Shown here in pieces: positions 18,291 to 28,065 of a stretch of DNA of 64,000 nucleotides. The DNA comes from Aquipseudomonas alcaligenes_A (lineage in GTDB: Bacteria > Pseudomonadota > Gammaproteobacteria > Pseudomonadales > Pseudomonadaceae). The notes below the pieces were generated by a model, which worked only from the letters and a program-made list of their open reading frames with translations, was not told the DNA's origin and did not search any database. A program made the translations under genes and the position numbers. Position 1 is the first letter of the stretch. Every line of letters starts with the position of its first letter. The stretch lies in the NCBI GenBank assembly GCA_048595745.1, contig CP184361.1; one strand, 5' to 3'.

Positions 18291-19091
18291 ATGTCCAACA
18301 AGAACAGTGCAAAAACTTCCACTGCCAAGCGTAAACCCGTCGTGTTGATGTCCATGGGCGCTCAGGAGCGCAAGGGCCACGACTATCAGGTAATGACTCA
18401 CAAATACATCACGCCGCTGGTGGAGATCGCCGGCTGCGTACCCGTGCTGGTGCCCACTTGCTGTGGTACCGACGACCTCGAGCAATACCTGGACATGGCC
18501 GACGGCGTGTACCTGACCGGTGCCGGTTCGAACATCGACCCGACCCTCTACGGTCAGGAAAACCTCACCCCGGAGAAGGGCCAGGATCGCGACCGCGACC
18601 TGTTCGACCTGCCGCTGATCAAGGCTGCCATCGCCCGTGGCCTGCCGGTCTTCGGCATCTGCCGCGGCATGCAGGAAATCAACGTGGCCCTGGGCGGCGA
18701 CATCCACCAGAAGGTGTATGCCGAGCCGGGCTTCAACGACCATCGCGAAAACCCCGAGGACCCGGTGGCGGTGCAGTACGCCGAGGCGCACAAGGTGCGC
18801 ATCGAGCCGAACAGCTGGCTGGCCCGGGTGCTGGGGCGCGAGGAGATCGGCGTCAACTCGCTGCATGGCCAGGGCATCAAGACCCTGGGCAAGGGCCTGG
18901 AGCCGCTGGCCCGCGCCGAGGACGGTCTGATCGAGGCCTTCCACGCGCCGAGCCTGTCGCCCTTCCTGTTTGCCGTGCAATGGCACCCGGAGTGGCAGGC
19001 TGCGCAGAACCCGGATTCGGTGAAGATGTTCGAGGCCTTCGGCGAGGCCTGCCGTCAGCATCAGAAAGGTGGCCAGCGCAGCGCCGCCTGA
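18291..19091 (+). CDS. Class I glutamine amidotransferase, PuuD-like (peptidase C26)
   Basis: 266 residues. The nucleophile cysteine is in VFGICRGMQEIN and the histidine-glutamate pair in FAVQWHPEWQ, matching gamma-glutamyl-gamma-aminobutyrate hydrolases. VNSLHGQGI is also conserved. Such enzymes remove the glutamyl group in the glutamylated-putrescine pathway in the cytoplasm. The first 15 residues are a basic, low-complexity tail (KNSAKTSTAKRK). A bidirectional terminator follows directly. The exact substrate is not proven by sequence. Confidence 0.88.
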   Translation: MSNKNSAKTSTAKRKPVVLMSMGAQERKGHDYQVMTHKYITPLVEIAGCVPVLVPTCCGTDDLEQYLDMADGVYLTGAGSNIDPTLYGQENLTPEKGQDRDRDLFDLPLIKAAIARGLPVFGICRGMQEINVALGGDIHQKVYAEPGFNDHRENPEDPVAVQYAEAHKVRIEPNSWLARVLGREEIGVNSLHGQGIKTLGKGLEPLARAEDGLIEAFHAPSLSPFLFAVQWHPEWQAAQNPDSVKMFEAFGEACRQHQKGGQRSAA

Positions 19092-19110
19092 TCCTGCAGG
19101 CCCCAGAGAA

Positions 19111-19134
19111 AGCCCGGCATGTGCCGGGCTTTTT
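19111..19134. terminator. Bidirectional terminator
   Basis: AGCCCGGCA (19111-19119) pairs perfectly with TGCCGGGCT (19122-19130) around a 2-base gap and is followed by TTTT. It lies between the convergent amidotransferase and BCCT transporter genes and can serve both. Confidence 0.85.
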
Positions 19135-19138
19135 CGTT

Positions 19139-21106
19139 TCAGCGCACCAGGTGCAGGTAGTGCATGTGCTTCTCGTACTGGTCGAGGATGTCGTCGATCA
19201 CCGCCTCGCGTACCCAGCCCATCACGTCGTAGTCCTGGCCGCCCTCGCGCAGGTGGACTTCGGCGCGGAAGTACTTGCGCTCTTCGTTGCCGTCGTCGCC
19301 GGTGTCCCGCAGGGCGAAGCTGGGCTGGGCGAAGGCGCGCGGGCGCACCTCGTAGCTGAAGTCGGTCTCGCTGCCATGCGCCACGGCCAGGCGCACGCGG
19401 CCGTCGGCGCCGCTCTCGACCGTCGCCGGCAGGCCCTGCTTGCGCAGTTCCTCGGCCACCGCCTGGCAGGCCGGCTGCACCACTTCGTCGATGAAACGGG
19501 TGACGTGGGCGCGGCGCGGGAACATCGCCAGGTTGCGCAGGCGACGCTGCCAGCCGCCATGCTGGCGGGCCAGCGGGCGTGAACCGTTGAGCGCCTGGAA
19601 GCGCACGCCGCGCTTAGTGGCGTCCAGTTTCAGTGCGCGCAGCAGGCCCCAGATGGCCGCCAGCAGGACGATGGAGAAGGGCAGGGCGCTGGCGATGGTG
19701 GCCGTCTGCAGCGCCTTGAGGCCGTCGGCCAGGAGCAGGGCGATGGCCACCACGCCGATCAGGATCGACCAGAACAGGCGCTGCCACAGCGGCGTGACGG
19801 TCCTGCCGCCTGAGGCCAGCATGTCCACCACCAGGGCGCCGGAGTCGGCCGAGGTGACGAAGAACACCACCACCATGGCCACCGCGACCAGCGACAGCAG
19901 GTCGCTCAGCGGGAACTGTTCGAGGAAGGCGAACAGCGCCAGCGAACTGTCGGCATTCACCGTCTCGGCCAGGCCGCCCAGGCCCTCGTTGAGCACCATA
20001 TGAATGGCGGTGTCGCCGAACACGGTCATCCACAGCAGGGTGAAGCCAGCCGGCACGAACAGCACGCCGCTGATGAACTCGCGGATGGTGCGGCCACGCG
20101 AGATGCGCGCGATGAACAGGCCGACGAAGGGCGACCAGGACAGCCACCAGCCCCAGTACAGCAGGGTCCAGCCACCGATCCAGTCGGTCGGCTCATAGGC
20201 GTAGAGGTTGAAGGTCTTGCTGACGATCTCGGAGAGGTAGGCGCCGCTGTTCTGCACGAAGGTCTTGAGCAGAAACACGGTCGGTCCCAGCACCAGGACG
20301 AACAGCAGCAGGAACACGGCCAGCGCCAGGTTGAGCTCCGAGAGGATGCGGATGCCCTTGTTCAGGCCGCTCGCCACCGACAGCGTGGCCAGTGTGCAGA
20401 TGGCGGCGATCAGGCCGATCTGCACCGGCGTGCTGACCGGCAGGCCGAACAGGTGGTGGAAGCCGCTGTTGATCTGCAGCACGCCGTAGCCCAGCGAGGT
20501 GGCCACGCCGAACACGGTGCCGAGGATGGCGAAGGTGTCCACCGCATGGCCGATGGGGCCGTGGATGCGCTCGCCGATCAGCGGGTAGAGCGCCGAACGC
20601 AGGGTCAGCGGCAGGTCGTGGCGGAAGCAGAAGAAGGCCAGGATCAGCGCGACGATCGCGTAGATCGCCCAGGCGTGCAGGCCCCAGTGGAAGAAGGTCA
20701 GCTTCATCGCCTCGCGCGCAGCCTGCGCCGTGCCGGCCTCGCCCACTGGTGGGGCGGTGAAGTGCATCAGGGGTTCGGCCACGCCGAAGAACATCAGGCC
20801 GATGCCCATGCCGGCGGAGAACAACATGGCGAACCAGGTGGTGTTGCGGTACTCGGGCTGGCTGTGGTCGGGGCCCAGCTTGAGGTCGCCGTAGCGGCTG
20901 ACGGCGAGGAATACGCAGCAGATCAGGATCAGGGCGACGGTGAGGACGTAGAACCAGCTGGCCTTGTCGATGATCCAGCGTTGCAGCCAGGCGAACTGGT
21001 CTTGTGCATGCTCCGGCAGCAGCACGCTGTAGAGCACCAGGGCGAGGATGAGAAGGGCGGAGCCGAAGAATACCGGCCGGTTGAGCGAAGACGAAGATGC
21101 CTCCAT
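19139..21106 (-). CDS. BCCT choline/glycine betaine transporter (BetT-like)
   Basis: 655 residues with 12 membrane segments in the first about 520. The BCCT signature is seen in GMGIGLMFFGVAEPLMHF and in the aromatic substrate-box region LLYWGWWLSWSPFVGLFIARISRGRT. A long cytoplasmic C-terminal tail of about 140 residues follows, as in BetT proteins, where it tunes osmotic activation. The start at 21106 has AAGGAGAG upstream and matches the first helix; the open frame to 21379 is not used. It lies just downstream of comM, consistent with the P. aeruginosa betT2 position. Confidence 0.9.
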   Translation of the reverse strand: MEASSSSLNRPVFFGSALLILALVLYSVLLPEHAQDQFAWLQRWIIDKASWFYVLTVALILICCVFLAVSRYGDLKLGPDHSQPEYRNTTWFAMLFSAGMGIGLMFFGVAEPLMHFTAPPVGEAGTAQAAREAMKLTFFHWGLHAWAIYAIVALILAFFCFRHDLPLTLRSALYPLIGERIHGPIGHAVDTFAILGTVFGVATSLGYGVLQINSGFHHLFGLPVSTPVQIGLIAAICTLATLSVASGLNKGIRILSELNLALAVFLLLFVLVLGPTVFLLKTFVQNSGAYLSEIVSKTFNLYAYEPTDWIGGWTLLYWGWWLSWSPFVGLFIARISRGRTIREFISGVLFVPAGFTLLWMTVFGDTAIHMVLNEGLGGLAETVNADSSLALFAFLEQFPLSDLLSLVAVAMVVVFFVTSADSGALVVDMLASGGRTVTPLWQRLFWSILIGVVAIALLLADGLKALQTATIASALPFSIVLLAAIWGLLRALKLDATKRGVRFQALNGSRPLARQHGGWQRRLRNLAMFPRRAHVTRFIDEVVQPACQAVAEELRKQGLPATVESGADGRVRLAVAHGSETDFSYEVRPRAFAQPSFALRDTGDDGNEERKYFRAEVHLREGGQDYDVMGWVREAVIDDILDQYEKHMHYLHLVR

Positions 21107-21219
21107 TGAGCTAGCTCTCCTTGTTATCGGATGGGCCGCCAAGGGCGGAAGGCCAGCCATGCTAACACAGATCGATAGCTTTTTTCTCTGAGGAGTCCTC
21201 TCCTGATAATTATGCTGGA

Positions 21220-21687
21220 TCAGCTGCCGCTGCTGGGACGGTACTGCAGGGCCTCGGCCAGGTGCGCGCGGCCGATCTCGCAGACGCCCTCCAGGTCGGC
21301 CAGGGTGCGCGCCACCTTGAGCAGGCGATGGGCCGCCCGCAGCGACAGGTTGAGGCGTTCGCAGGCCTGCTCCAGCCACAGCCGGTCAGTTTCGGGCAGG
21401 CGGCAATGCTGCTGCAGGCCCGGCAGATCGAGGAAGGCATTGGCGCAGCCCTGGCGCGCGAGCTGGCGCTGGCGTGCCTGGCTGACACGGGCGGCGACCT
21501 CAGCGCTGCTCTCGCCAGCCTGGCTGCTGGCCAGCAGGCTGGTGCTTTCGCGCGCCACGGTGAGGTGCAGGTCGATGCGGTCGAGCAGCGGTCCGGACAG
21601 CTTGGCGCGGTAGCGCTGGATCTGTTCCGGGGTGCAGCGGCAGCGGCCGCCGGGGTCGCCCAGGTAGCCACAGGGACAGGGGTTCAT
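21220..21687 (-). pseudogene. comM: comM (YifB-type AAA protein), 3' fragment
   Basis: The 155 residues from MNPCPCGYLGDPGG to the stop are the C-terminal third of ComM/YifB. They include LSGPLLDRIDLHL, the arginine-finger region, and LNLSLRAAHRLLKVARTLADLEG of the Mg-chelatase C-terminal domain. In intact ComM the MNPCPCG segment is internal and is preceded by FQLVAA. Here the upstream frame leaves comM right at that methionine and hits a stop at 21700-21702. The matching upstream residues, ending in FQLVAA, are found at 63331-63451. ComM is a hexameric branch-migration helicase that aids natural transformation; it cannot be functional here. The fragment may still be translated from the internal ATG. 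Confidence 0.92.
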
Positions 21688-21693
21688 CGAGAA

Positions 21694-21729
21694 TTTTTGT
21701 TAGTGAATCTTATTGAGGGAAATAGAAAC
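21694..21729. repeat. Left terminal inverted repeat of the island
   Basis: This segment begins TTTTTGTTAG and ends GGGAAATAGAAAC. Its partner, read on the minus strand from 63330, begins TTTTGTGAGC and ends GGGAGATAGAAAAC. The two match over about 36 bases with scattered differences and a gap or two. The repeat lies 6 bases inside the comM junction. Confidence 0.75.
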
Positions 21730-21773
21730 GTAGTCGAGCATACGCGCGAAATTCGTCTGCTAGAGGTCAAAAG

Positions 21774-23867
21774 ATGGCTAAGCGAACAAGCTCAACCCAG
21801 GGAAAAGGTTCATCCGGGAAAAAGAAATCAAGGCTGGAGCTGAAGGTAAGGAACGATGGACGCCAATCAGGGGTTTCTGTTGTTTGCTTTGACTTCCTAG
21901 TTGATTGGTTGGGTGACGACGCTGGTCTCTTCTTGAATGGTATTGCGCGTTTCTCTAGGCGTTACTCAAGTGCAGCTTCTACATACGCAGTTCGGCGCGT
22001 TCTTGAGCACTGGGCAGGCATGCATAAAACGAGAGACTGGAGTAATCCTAAAGATTCAGCTGCTGAAGACTTTAAAGTTATGCTTTCAGAGATTCGAGAA
22101 AGCTTCTATATAGAAGAAACAGCTAAAGGATTGGCGCTTACAACGACGACAAATAAATGGACAGCGTTCGTAAATCTTCTGGAGGAGTTATCAGCTGTCG
22201 GTGCAATTCCAATGGTTTTCATAGGAGCATACGTTAAAGCTCCAAGAGGTTCAGAGATATTAACCGTTAGGCAATCTGCGGTTGATGGGGTCGAAGTTGT
22301 TTCTTTGCCTAAATCGTTTAGGCCTGATAAGGATTCGTTTAATGATGATCTCCTAGAGCCGATATCTTTAACTGCATCCGATGAAAAATATCTGATCGAG
22401 TACACTACTAAGTTAAATTGCGCTCTGGCTGCAATTAGGTCATGTGCGATAGCTGATTTTAATTTATTAAAGTCTAAACAGGCGGAGGGCGCTGCTTTAA
22501 TAGAGAAAACTGGTTGTGGTTATCAAATAGATATGAGAGAAAACCCGTGGCCGGTGAGATATTACGATTTCTCTGTAAGGAAGCATTATTTTGAGGCAGA
22601 AGGTGGCCACCCAAACTTGCTTGGCAATTTACTTTCAGTGGTTCACCATGAAATGGGGGGGATTCCTAAACCTCATCGGAAATTTAAGTCGAATATAAAG
22701 AACGCAGTATCTTGCAGCGGCAATTCTCATTGGCAATACGTCGCAAAATATGGGAAAAACAAGTTGATTCCATATTTAGGGCTAATGAGTAGTGAGGCTG
22801 CAGCTGTTTGTATGCTTTTATTAATGTTAGAGCATCCGAAATTTAACTCGACTTCATTGTACAGAGCCAAAGTTGAAGATAAAAATGGTTTCTCAGTCCT
22901 TCTGTCCTCGGCTGATGGTGATAATGTACGCCTCACAGTTAAGAAGCCGAGGGCTGGGGAGGAAAAGTCCGAAGTCCTGAGTGATTTGGCGAAAGATGTT
23001 ATTACGAAAGTAATGGAATGGACCTCGCCAATCAGGCAGGAAATGAGGAGGCAGGGGCGTGAAGAAGAGGCATCTAATCTATGGTTGGGAATAAGCTCAC
23101 TAAATTACGACCTAAAGGCTTTCTCAGAGAAAGCGCTTGTAGGGGGGCTATATGTAAACCCAGCTTGGCGTAAGAGAGGCAAGGAGGAGGTAAATACAAG
23201 GGTCTACTCATTTGTGGACAGGCATGCGGAGCTTATGCCTTGGAAGGACAAGATTAATTTCAAGGCAATTCGAGTAAATGCTGGTGTGGCGGCATATCTC
23301 AATTCTGATGGAGACTTGGTTGCTTCAGCAAAGGCATTTGGTCACAAAAATATTAAAACCACTATTAATAATTATATCCCGCTAGCGTTGCAGCGTGCTG
23401 TATTTGAGCGGCAAATCCGCAGGCATCAAAATTTTCTAATAACATCAGCAATGCGTGAAGAAAGCGAAATGCTGAGGGTTTCAGATTTCAGAACAATAGA
23501 ACAGCTACATGAATACCTTAAGTCATCTAGTAGTTACTTGTTCGACTCTGAGCTAGAGGTGCAAGCTCGTGAGAGCGAAAAGCCTGTTGTCGATTCTGCT
23601 GTTTTGTCTAGGCTCGTACTAGCAAACGATCCCGAAGCTCTTGCAGTTGCAATGCTCTATCGTGACTCCCTCGATAAAGCAACTCCCTCGTTTATCAATA
23701 GGCCAGATAGCCTTACTGGAGTTGCGCCAAAATTTTGGATGGAATTTATTGATGCAGTAGTGGTGCCTCTTCCTTTAGCGCTGAGCGATCTAAGTAAGCT
23801 TGTCCAAAAGGCGCTTGCTAGGAAAGCAACAATATCTTCTATGATTATTCTTCCAGAGATAGGCTGA
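21774..23867 (+). CDS. Large tyrosine recombinase-like protein, first of recombinase operon
   Basis: 697 residues. The C-terminal region has a recombinase-like ending: IRVNAGVAAYLNSDGDLVASAKAFGHKNIKTTINNYIP, split here as IRVNAGVAAYL, FGHKNIKTT and NNYIP. The GHKNxxTT-Y pattern fits the box II histidine and tyrosine of phage-type integrases. The usual H-x-x-R box is not clear, so catalytic competence is uncertain. The long N-terminal part has no assigned domain. The start at 21774 has GAGG six bases upstream. It overlaps the next gene by one base. Size is similar to TnpB of Tn554-type elements. Confidence 0.7.
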   Translation: MAKRTSSTQGKGSSGKKKSRLELKVRNDGRQSGVSVVCFDFLVDWLGDDAGLFLNGIARFSRRYSSAASTYAVRRVLEHWAGMHKTRDWSNPKDSAAEDFKVMLSEIRESFYIEETAKGLALTTTTNKWTAFVNLLEELSAVGAIPMVFIGAYVKAPRGSEILTVRQSAVDGVEVVSLPKSFRPDKDSFNDDLLEPISLTASDEKYLIEYTTKLNCALAAIRSCAIADFNLLKSKQAEGAALIEKTGCGYQIDMRENPWPVRYYDFSVRKHYFEAEGGHPNLLGNLLSVVHHEMGGIPKPHRKFKSNIKNAVSCSGNSHWQYVAKYGKNKLIPYLGLMSSEAAAVCMLLLMLEHPKFNSTSLYRAKVEDKNGFSVLLSSADGDNVRLTVKKPRAGEEKSEVLSDLAKDVITKVMEWTSPIRQEMRRQGREEEASNLWLGISSLNYDLKAFSEKALVGGLYVNPAWRKRGKEEVNTRVYSFVDRHAELMPWKDKINFKAIRVNAGVAAYLNSDGDLVASAKAFGHKNIKTTINNYIPLALQRAVFERQIRRHQNFLITSAMREESEMLRVSDFRTIEQLHEYLKSSSSYLFDSELEVQARESEKPVVDSAVLSRLVLANDPEALAVAMLYRDSLDKATPSFINRPDSLTGVAPKFWMEFIDAVVVPLPLALSDLSKLVQKALARKATISSMIILPEIG

Positions 23868-25822
23868 TGAGCAATAGGGAGCTGCCATTCGGGATTATAG
23901 ACTTCTTCAAGAGGACAACTAGGAAGATAGATAATCTATACAAGCCGGCATGGTTACTTAGTGAGTTGAGTAGTCCAATATGGATCATCGATGCGGGTAC
24001 TGTTGTTCGAACTGTAGATGGAGCTATCAAGGGCGGAGTGCGTCTTAACTGGAACAGATTGTTGCCAGGAGGAAGCTTCACAAGCCCTATCTACGCTGTT
24101 CCTTTGGAGCAGGCACGAATGATGGTTGTCTACGCTCATGATGGGGCACTTACACTCTCCAAGTCATTAAGAGGAATCGGTCACTTTCATCTATATATTT
24201 TATGGCTTGCCGAGTTTCTTGCTGTTCGTTATGGGGATAGTTTTATTGATGAGGGATTTTCCATTTTTGGGATGGATGACATAGTTGAGTTTCTCGGGGC
24301 TGCTGAAGAGGGTGGTGTTTGTGGTACTGGTGCTTTTATTCAGCGGTGGGAAAATTTCCTCACTGTTTCTCAGGAGGGTAGTGGGGCGGAATCGCTTACA
24401 GAGCATTTAGAAAATATAGGTGCACTGGATAAATCCGGCGCAATCAAATTGCGTTTCGCGGCAGACGCTTTAGGCATTGATTACTTCCGTTTATCTCAGT
24501 CTGCCGAGTTTAAAAATCACATATCTCGTGTTTTTACTGATGAGCTGGAGTTTCGAGCTGAAAACTGCAGTGCAGAGAGAAAAGTAACTGCTCTTTCTAA
24601 CTGGATGGTAACATTCTGTGAGGTGCTAGCTTCTCTTCCTATTCGTTCCAATTTTGAGCTGGCTGACTCTGGCTTGGTGCTGGATGTTGTACGTCCATTT
24701 CGTAGTGGAGACAACGGAAGAACAAAGACCTTGCCCTTGTCCACTGGAAGAAGTTTGATGTTTGGCTGTGCCAAGTGGATGATCGATACATATCCTGTAC
24801 TCCTCAATTATTACAGTGAAATCATTCCTCTTTCATGCTCAATTAAGAAAAGCTCAAACTTTTCAGCTTTTTCGGCGCTGTATATGTCGGAAGAAATTGT
24901 TCCGCTCCCAGTTGGGCTAATTTCCTCCTTTAACGTATACAAACGAATGCAGGCGGACCCGCTTCTCTCTGAGGCAAGAGTTAGAACCAAATTCCCCTTT
25001 TCCATTTTTATGTTGAGGATTCACACAGCAGTTTGCTTCTGCTTAATTGGTGTGCTCTCTAGTTGTCGCAGAAGTGAGTTGGTGGAGCTAGAAAGTAGAG
25101 CGAGTTATTCGGTTCATGGGAAATATTTCCTTTCAGTTTTGTTGAGAAAAACTGGCTTTGATAGCATTCGGGCTTCTATGCAGAAGCCTGTTCCGCGCCT
25201 TGTTGATGAGTGTCTGGCTTCTTTAAATGCGCTGAAGGAAATGTTGATAAAAATTTCGCCTTCAAATGATATTTTGTTCAATTCGCAGGCTTTCTTTAAG
25301 GTTAATGTCAGGGGTTCTTTCCCATTCGATGTTACTGACGCTTATGTGGTCCTTAAAGAGTTAAGTGAATACTTAGGTCTGACTGATAACTTTGGAATGC
25401 GCTGGGTGGTGCTACCTCATCAGCTTCGCCGCTATTTTGCTATGACATTTTTTCACTTCGGGGGTTTGGAAAACTCTTTGCCTGCGCTTTCTTGGTTTAT
25501 GGGGCATGAGGATATAGGTGAAACCTGGCGCTACATCAAGGAAGGATTAACAGGTAAAGAAATAAGTGCGTCTGAGGCTGCTTTAGCTACCTCAGCTGTT
25601 TGTTCTGATGATCAATCTGATGGAGTGAAAAAGCTCAGAAGTATCCTTGTTAAGCATTTCGGGACAGATAAAATCAACGTTATGCATGAGGATGAGCTAA
25701 GAGATTACCTAGAGATGTTGTCTGAAAGAGGCGTCTACAATGCTACGCCCATTCAAATAAGTGCAGGAAGGAAAAAGATTTACACGGTAGCCATTTCGAT
25801 CAAGGAAAGTGTCTGTGCCTAG
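23867..25822 (+). CDS. Large tyrosine recombinase, second of recombinase operon
   Basis: 651 residues. Box I arginine: SSCRRSELVELE. Box II: HQLRRYF for H-x-x-R, and SWFMGHEDIGETWRYI for the second histidine and the nucleophile region. These are the elements of an active tyrosine recombinase. The start ATG overlaps the previous stop (TGATGA), indicating coupled translation. AT-rich compared with the core genome. Together with its neighbours it forms the probable integration and excision machinery of the island, analogous to the multi-recombinase sets of Tn554 and of RIT elements. Confidence 0.82.
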   Translation: MSNRELPFGIIDFFKRTTRKIDNLYKPAWLLSELSSPIWIIDAGTVVRTVDGAIKGGVRLNWNRLLPGGSFTSPIYAVPLEQARMMVVYAHDGALTLSKSLRGIGHFHLYILWLAEFLAVRYGDSFIDEGFSIFGMDDIVEFLGAAEEGGVCGTGAFIQRWENFLTVSQEGSGAESLTEHLENIGALDKSGAIKLRFAADALGIDYFRLSQSAEFKNHISRVFTDELEFRAENCSAERKVTALSNWMVTFCEVLASLPIRSNFELADSGLVLDVVRPFRSGDNGRTKTLPLSTGRSLMFGCAKWMIDTYPVLLNYYSEIIPLSCSIKKSSNFSAFSALYMSEEIVPLPVGLISSFNVYKRMQADPLLSEARVRTKFPFSIFMLRIHTAVCFCLIGVLSSCRRSELVELESRASYSVHGKYFLSVLLRKTGFDSIRASMQKPVPRLVDECLASLNALKEMLIKISPSNDILFNSQAFFKVNVRGSFPFDVTDAYVVLKELSEYLGLTDNFGMRWVVLPHQLRRYFAMTFFHFGGLENSLPALSWFMGHEDIGETWRYIKEGLTGKEISASEAALATSAVCSDDQSDGVKKLRSILVKHFGTDKINVMHEDELRDYLEMLSERGVYNATPIQISAGRKKIYTVAISIKESVCA

Positions 25823-26321
25823 ACTTAGTAAGGGGCAGCTTGCTCCAAGCATCAAAGGTCTATCTGTTGCTGCTGCTAGAAGTGTCGCAAATAGAGTTTC
25901 TGAATTTCATAGGCTCCGAGCTTCTTCTTCTCCATCCCGGGGTGATATATCAGTATTCACTACTGTGACCAGCTTGGCTGATTGGAGTAATGAATCGCTA
26001 GGGATCACTCCTTTGAGTCCCAAAACACTACGAAAATATGTTAATGGGCTTTATGAGGGGGGGCTCGCGCAGCTACTACGTGATGCTGCCTTGCTTTTGG
26101 GGGATTCGCAGCAGTCACTGAATAAAAAATCTACTAATGATGAGGTTTTTAAATTAAATGCTCAGTTAGCTGTTGATGCCGCTTTAGATATGACAGCTCG
26201 ATATTTGGATTTGCTTGAGCGCATGAAGAGATTATCTTTGCGGTCAGATGCTGTTGGTGCCGAGCTACAGTGTCATTATCGGCGATATGATAAGCATCCG
26301 CATATTAAGGTTGTGAAATGA
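25809..26321 (+). CDS. Small accessory protein of the recombinase operon
   Basis: 170 residues with a GTG start at 25809 (a second in-frame GTG at 25815 is also possible) and AAGGAA just upstream. It is helical and basic (LSPKTLRKYVNGLYEGGLAQLLRDAA; ARYLDLLERMKRL) with no domain I can name. It overlaps both neighbours by a few bases, so it is made with them. Position and size suggest a TnpC-like helper of transposition, as in Tn554, but that is inferred from context only. Confidence 0.65.
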   Translation: MSVPRLSKGQLAPSIKGLSVAAARSVANRVSEFHRLRASSSPSRGDISVFTTVTSLADWSNESLGITPLSPKTLRKYVNGLYEGGLAQLLRDAALLLGDSQQSLNKKSTNDEVFKLNAQLAVDAALDMTARYLDLLERMKRLSLRSDAVGAELQCHYRRYDKHPHIKVVK

Positions 26322-27688
26322 CTTTTGTTGGCAAGCTTTGGTTAACTTCCTCTAAAGACTTCTATTTGCCCGGTTATCAGGGTCTGAAGAAATCACCTCG
26401 ATGGTCTGCCCCTGACATGAGGGTTGTTTATTGGCCGAGTGGTTGTGTTTGTTGGCAGCTGAACTTATATTTATTGCATGTCAGGCGCTCAGGTAGCGCC
26501 ATTTCCACAGTTAATACTTATGCCTCAGAGCTATGTTTGCTGATTCGTTTTTTGTCTGAATCTGAGTGCCCGCTTGAAGAGATAAGTGATGATGTGCTTG
26601 TTTCTTTTTCAGAGTGGCTCCTTCAGAGAAAGAAGTCTTCAGGGAATCATATAAATAGAATTATATTGCGTGTTATAACATTCCTTGAGTGGTATCAAAC
26701 TTTGCTTATTGGTAGAGTTTTGGTAGGCACATTGGGGCAGGGGGGGCAGGTAACAATTACCCTGCGGTCCTTGAGGGGGGGGCGTGGTGCCGTAAGGATT
26801 CGAACCCAGCATCACGCAATGGTGCCTGCAAGTATTCCTCGTTCAGTTCATCCTGTTTCTTCTGGTTCCATTTCAGCTCTACTAGACTCGTGCGAATGGA
26901 CTGCAAAAACAAATTTTCGTCGAAACCGTGATCGGTGCATGCTTGTTCTCCTCGCAGACACAGGTGTACGCAGAGAGGAACTAACTTGGATCAGCGTTTC
27001 TGATGTAATAGGCGCAGCTGGTGATCGGAAGCTGCCCGTCAGAACATCAAAAAGAAAAGGCAACCCCTACAGGTTAGTTCCCATCTCTGATGAAACACAT
27101 AAAATGCTCGTGGAGTATATAGATGTTGCTCGTAGCATTCAGGTGAGAAAATTAAAGAGAAGGAAAATCGGCTATAAAGATTTGGGATGGCTTTTTTGTA
27201 CTAGGGAGGGACTTAAGATGGCTCCCTCCACGGTTTCCCAGTTATTTTCTGATCTTCGGGCGGCGGCAGGTATTACTGAGCGGGTGTCTGCTCATATGTT
27301 TAGGCATCGATACATCACATTGCAGGTTATTGCAAGGCTGCGATCGTTGAGTCAACGAGGCTCAATTGGTGTTGAGGCAATTACCACTGTGCTTTCGAAA
27401 GTTGCGAGTCTCAGTGGCCACTCCTCGCTTGATAGCATGTGGCGCTATGTAGATTGGGCTTACGAACAGCTCGAGTATGAGTACAATGATTCAGCGAACG
27501 TTGCGGAGGAGGCACTTAGAGTCATCGAAGTCTTGATGGGTGATGCGCAAAGCTCCGCTAGTAAAGAGTTATCAGAGTCACTTTCCATTGTGAAAGATGC
27601 TTTGTCGCAGCTTAGAACAAAGAGCTACGAGTTACCAAGCGTTGTGGCGCATTCTCTCCGGGGCTCTGGGAATAAGCCCCGAGATTGA
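26318..27688 (+). CDS. Tyrosine recombinase, last of recombinase operon
   Basis: 456 residues. An N-terminal core-binding domain is visible (SAISTVNTYASELCLLIRFL). The catalytic domain has the full set: DTGVRREELTWI for the first arginine, SAHMFRHRYI for H-x-x-R, and SLSGHSSLDSMWRYVDWAY for the last histidine and the tyrosine. It overlaps the preceding gene by four bases (ATGA). This is the clearest integrase of the operon. Operon transcription is away from the comM junction, into the island. Confidence 0.9.
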   Translation: MTFVGKLWLTSSKDFYLPGYQGLKKSPRWSAPDMRVVYWPSGCVCWQLNLYLLHVRRSGSAISTVNTYASELCLLIRFLSESECPLEEISDDVLVSFSEWLLQRKKSSGNHINRIILRVITFLEWYQTLLIGRVLVGTLGQGGQVTITLRSLRGGRGAVRIRTQHHAMVPASIPRSVHPVSSGSISALLDSCEWTAKTNFRRNRDRCMLVLLADTGVRREELTWISVSDVIGAAGDRKLPVRTSKRKGNPYRLVPISDETHKMLVEYIDVARSIQVRKLKRRKIGYKDLGWLFCTREGLKMAPSTVSQLFSDLRAAAGITERVSAHMFRHRYITLQVIARLRSLSQRGSIGVEAITTVLSKVASLSGHSSLDSMWRYVDWAYEQLEYEYNDSANVAEEALRVIEVLMGDAQSSASKELSESLSIVKDALSQLRTKSYELPSVVAHSLRGSGNKPRD

Positions 27689-27729
27689 AGGCTTCGTATT
27701 CGCTGTTACTGATTTCTTGTTTCGAACAC

Positions 27730-28014
27730 TCACGGCAACTCAATTTCTTGTAGTTCTGACTCAATCCGTTTGAGGATCTCTACTGCGTTAGAGTTTTCCT
27801 CTGCGTAGATGTACCCCGCAACGATAATGGTAGCTGGATGGACGCCGAGTACAGAGGCCATCTGTTCAATTTTCTCCAGCGAAGGGCTCCACCTTCCTGC
27901 CTCTAGGCTGCTGACATAGCTCTGGCTCGGGCCCATTCCTTCTTGGGGAATCTGGCGCTTGATCCGATAAGCCCGTAGGGTCGCTCCCAAGGCTTTCTTC
28001 AGTACCGATCGCAT
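27730..28014 (-). CDS. XRE-family helix-turn-helix protein
   Basis: 94 residues. An HTH_3 domain covers about residues 10-65 (GPSQSYVSSLEAGRWSPSLEKIEQMASVLGVHP), followed by a short acidic tail. It faces the recombinase operon and ends about 40 bases from its stop, so it is a candidate regulator of island functions. Its start has no strong ribosome site. The target is unknown. Confidence 0.75.
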   Translation of the reverse strand: MRSVLKKALGATLRAYRIKRQIPQEGMGPSQSYVSSLEAGRWSPSLEKIEQMASVLGVHPATIIVAGYIYAEENSNAVEILKRIESELQEIELP

Positions 28015-28065
28015 TTCATCTGCTCACAAAAGGAACGATGAAGCCTTCTCGGAGTAAGTTGGGCT

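Noticed and set aside
21220..21700. tRNA or tmRNA as insertion target of the island
   Set aside because: No tRNA-like structure at either junction; the target is the comM coding sequence.
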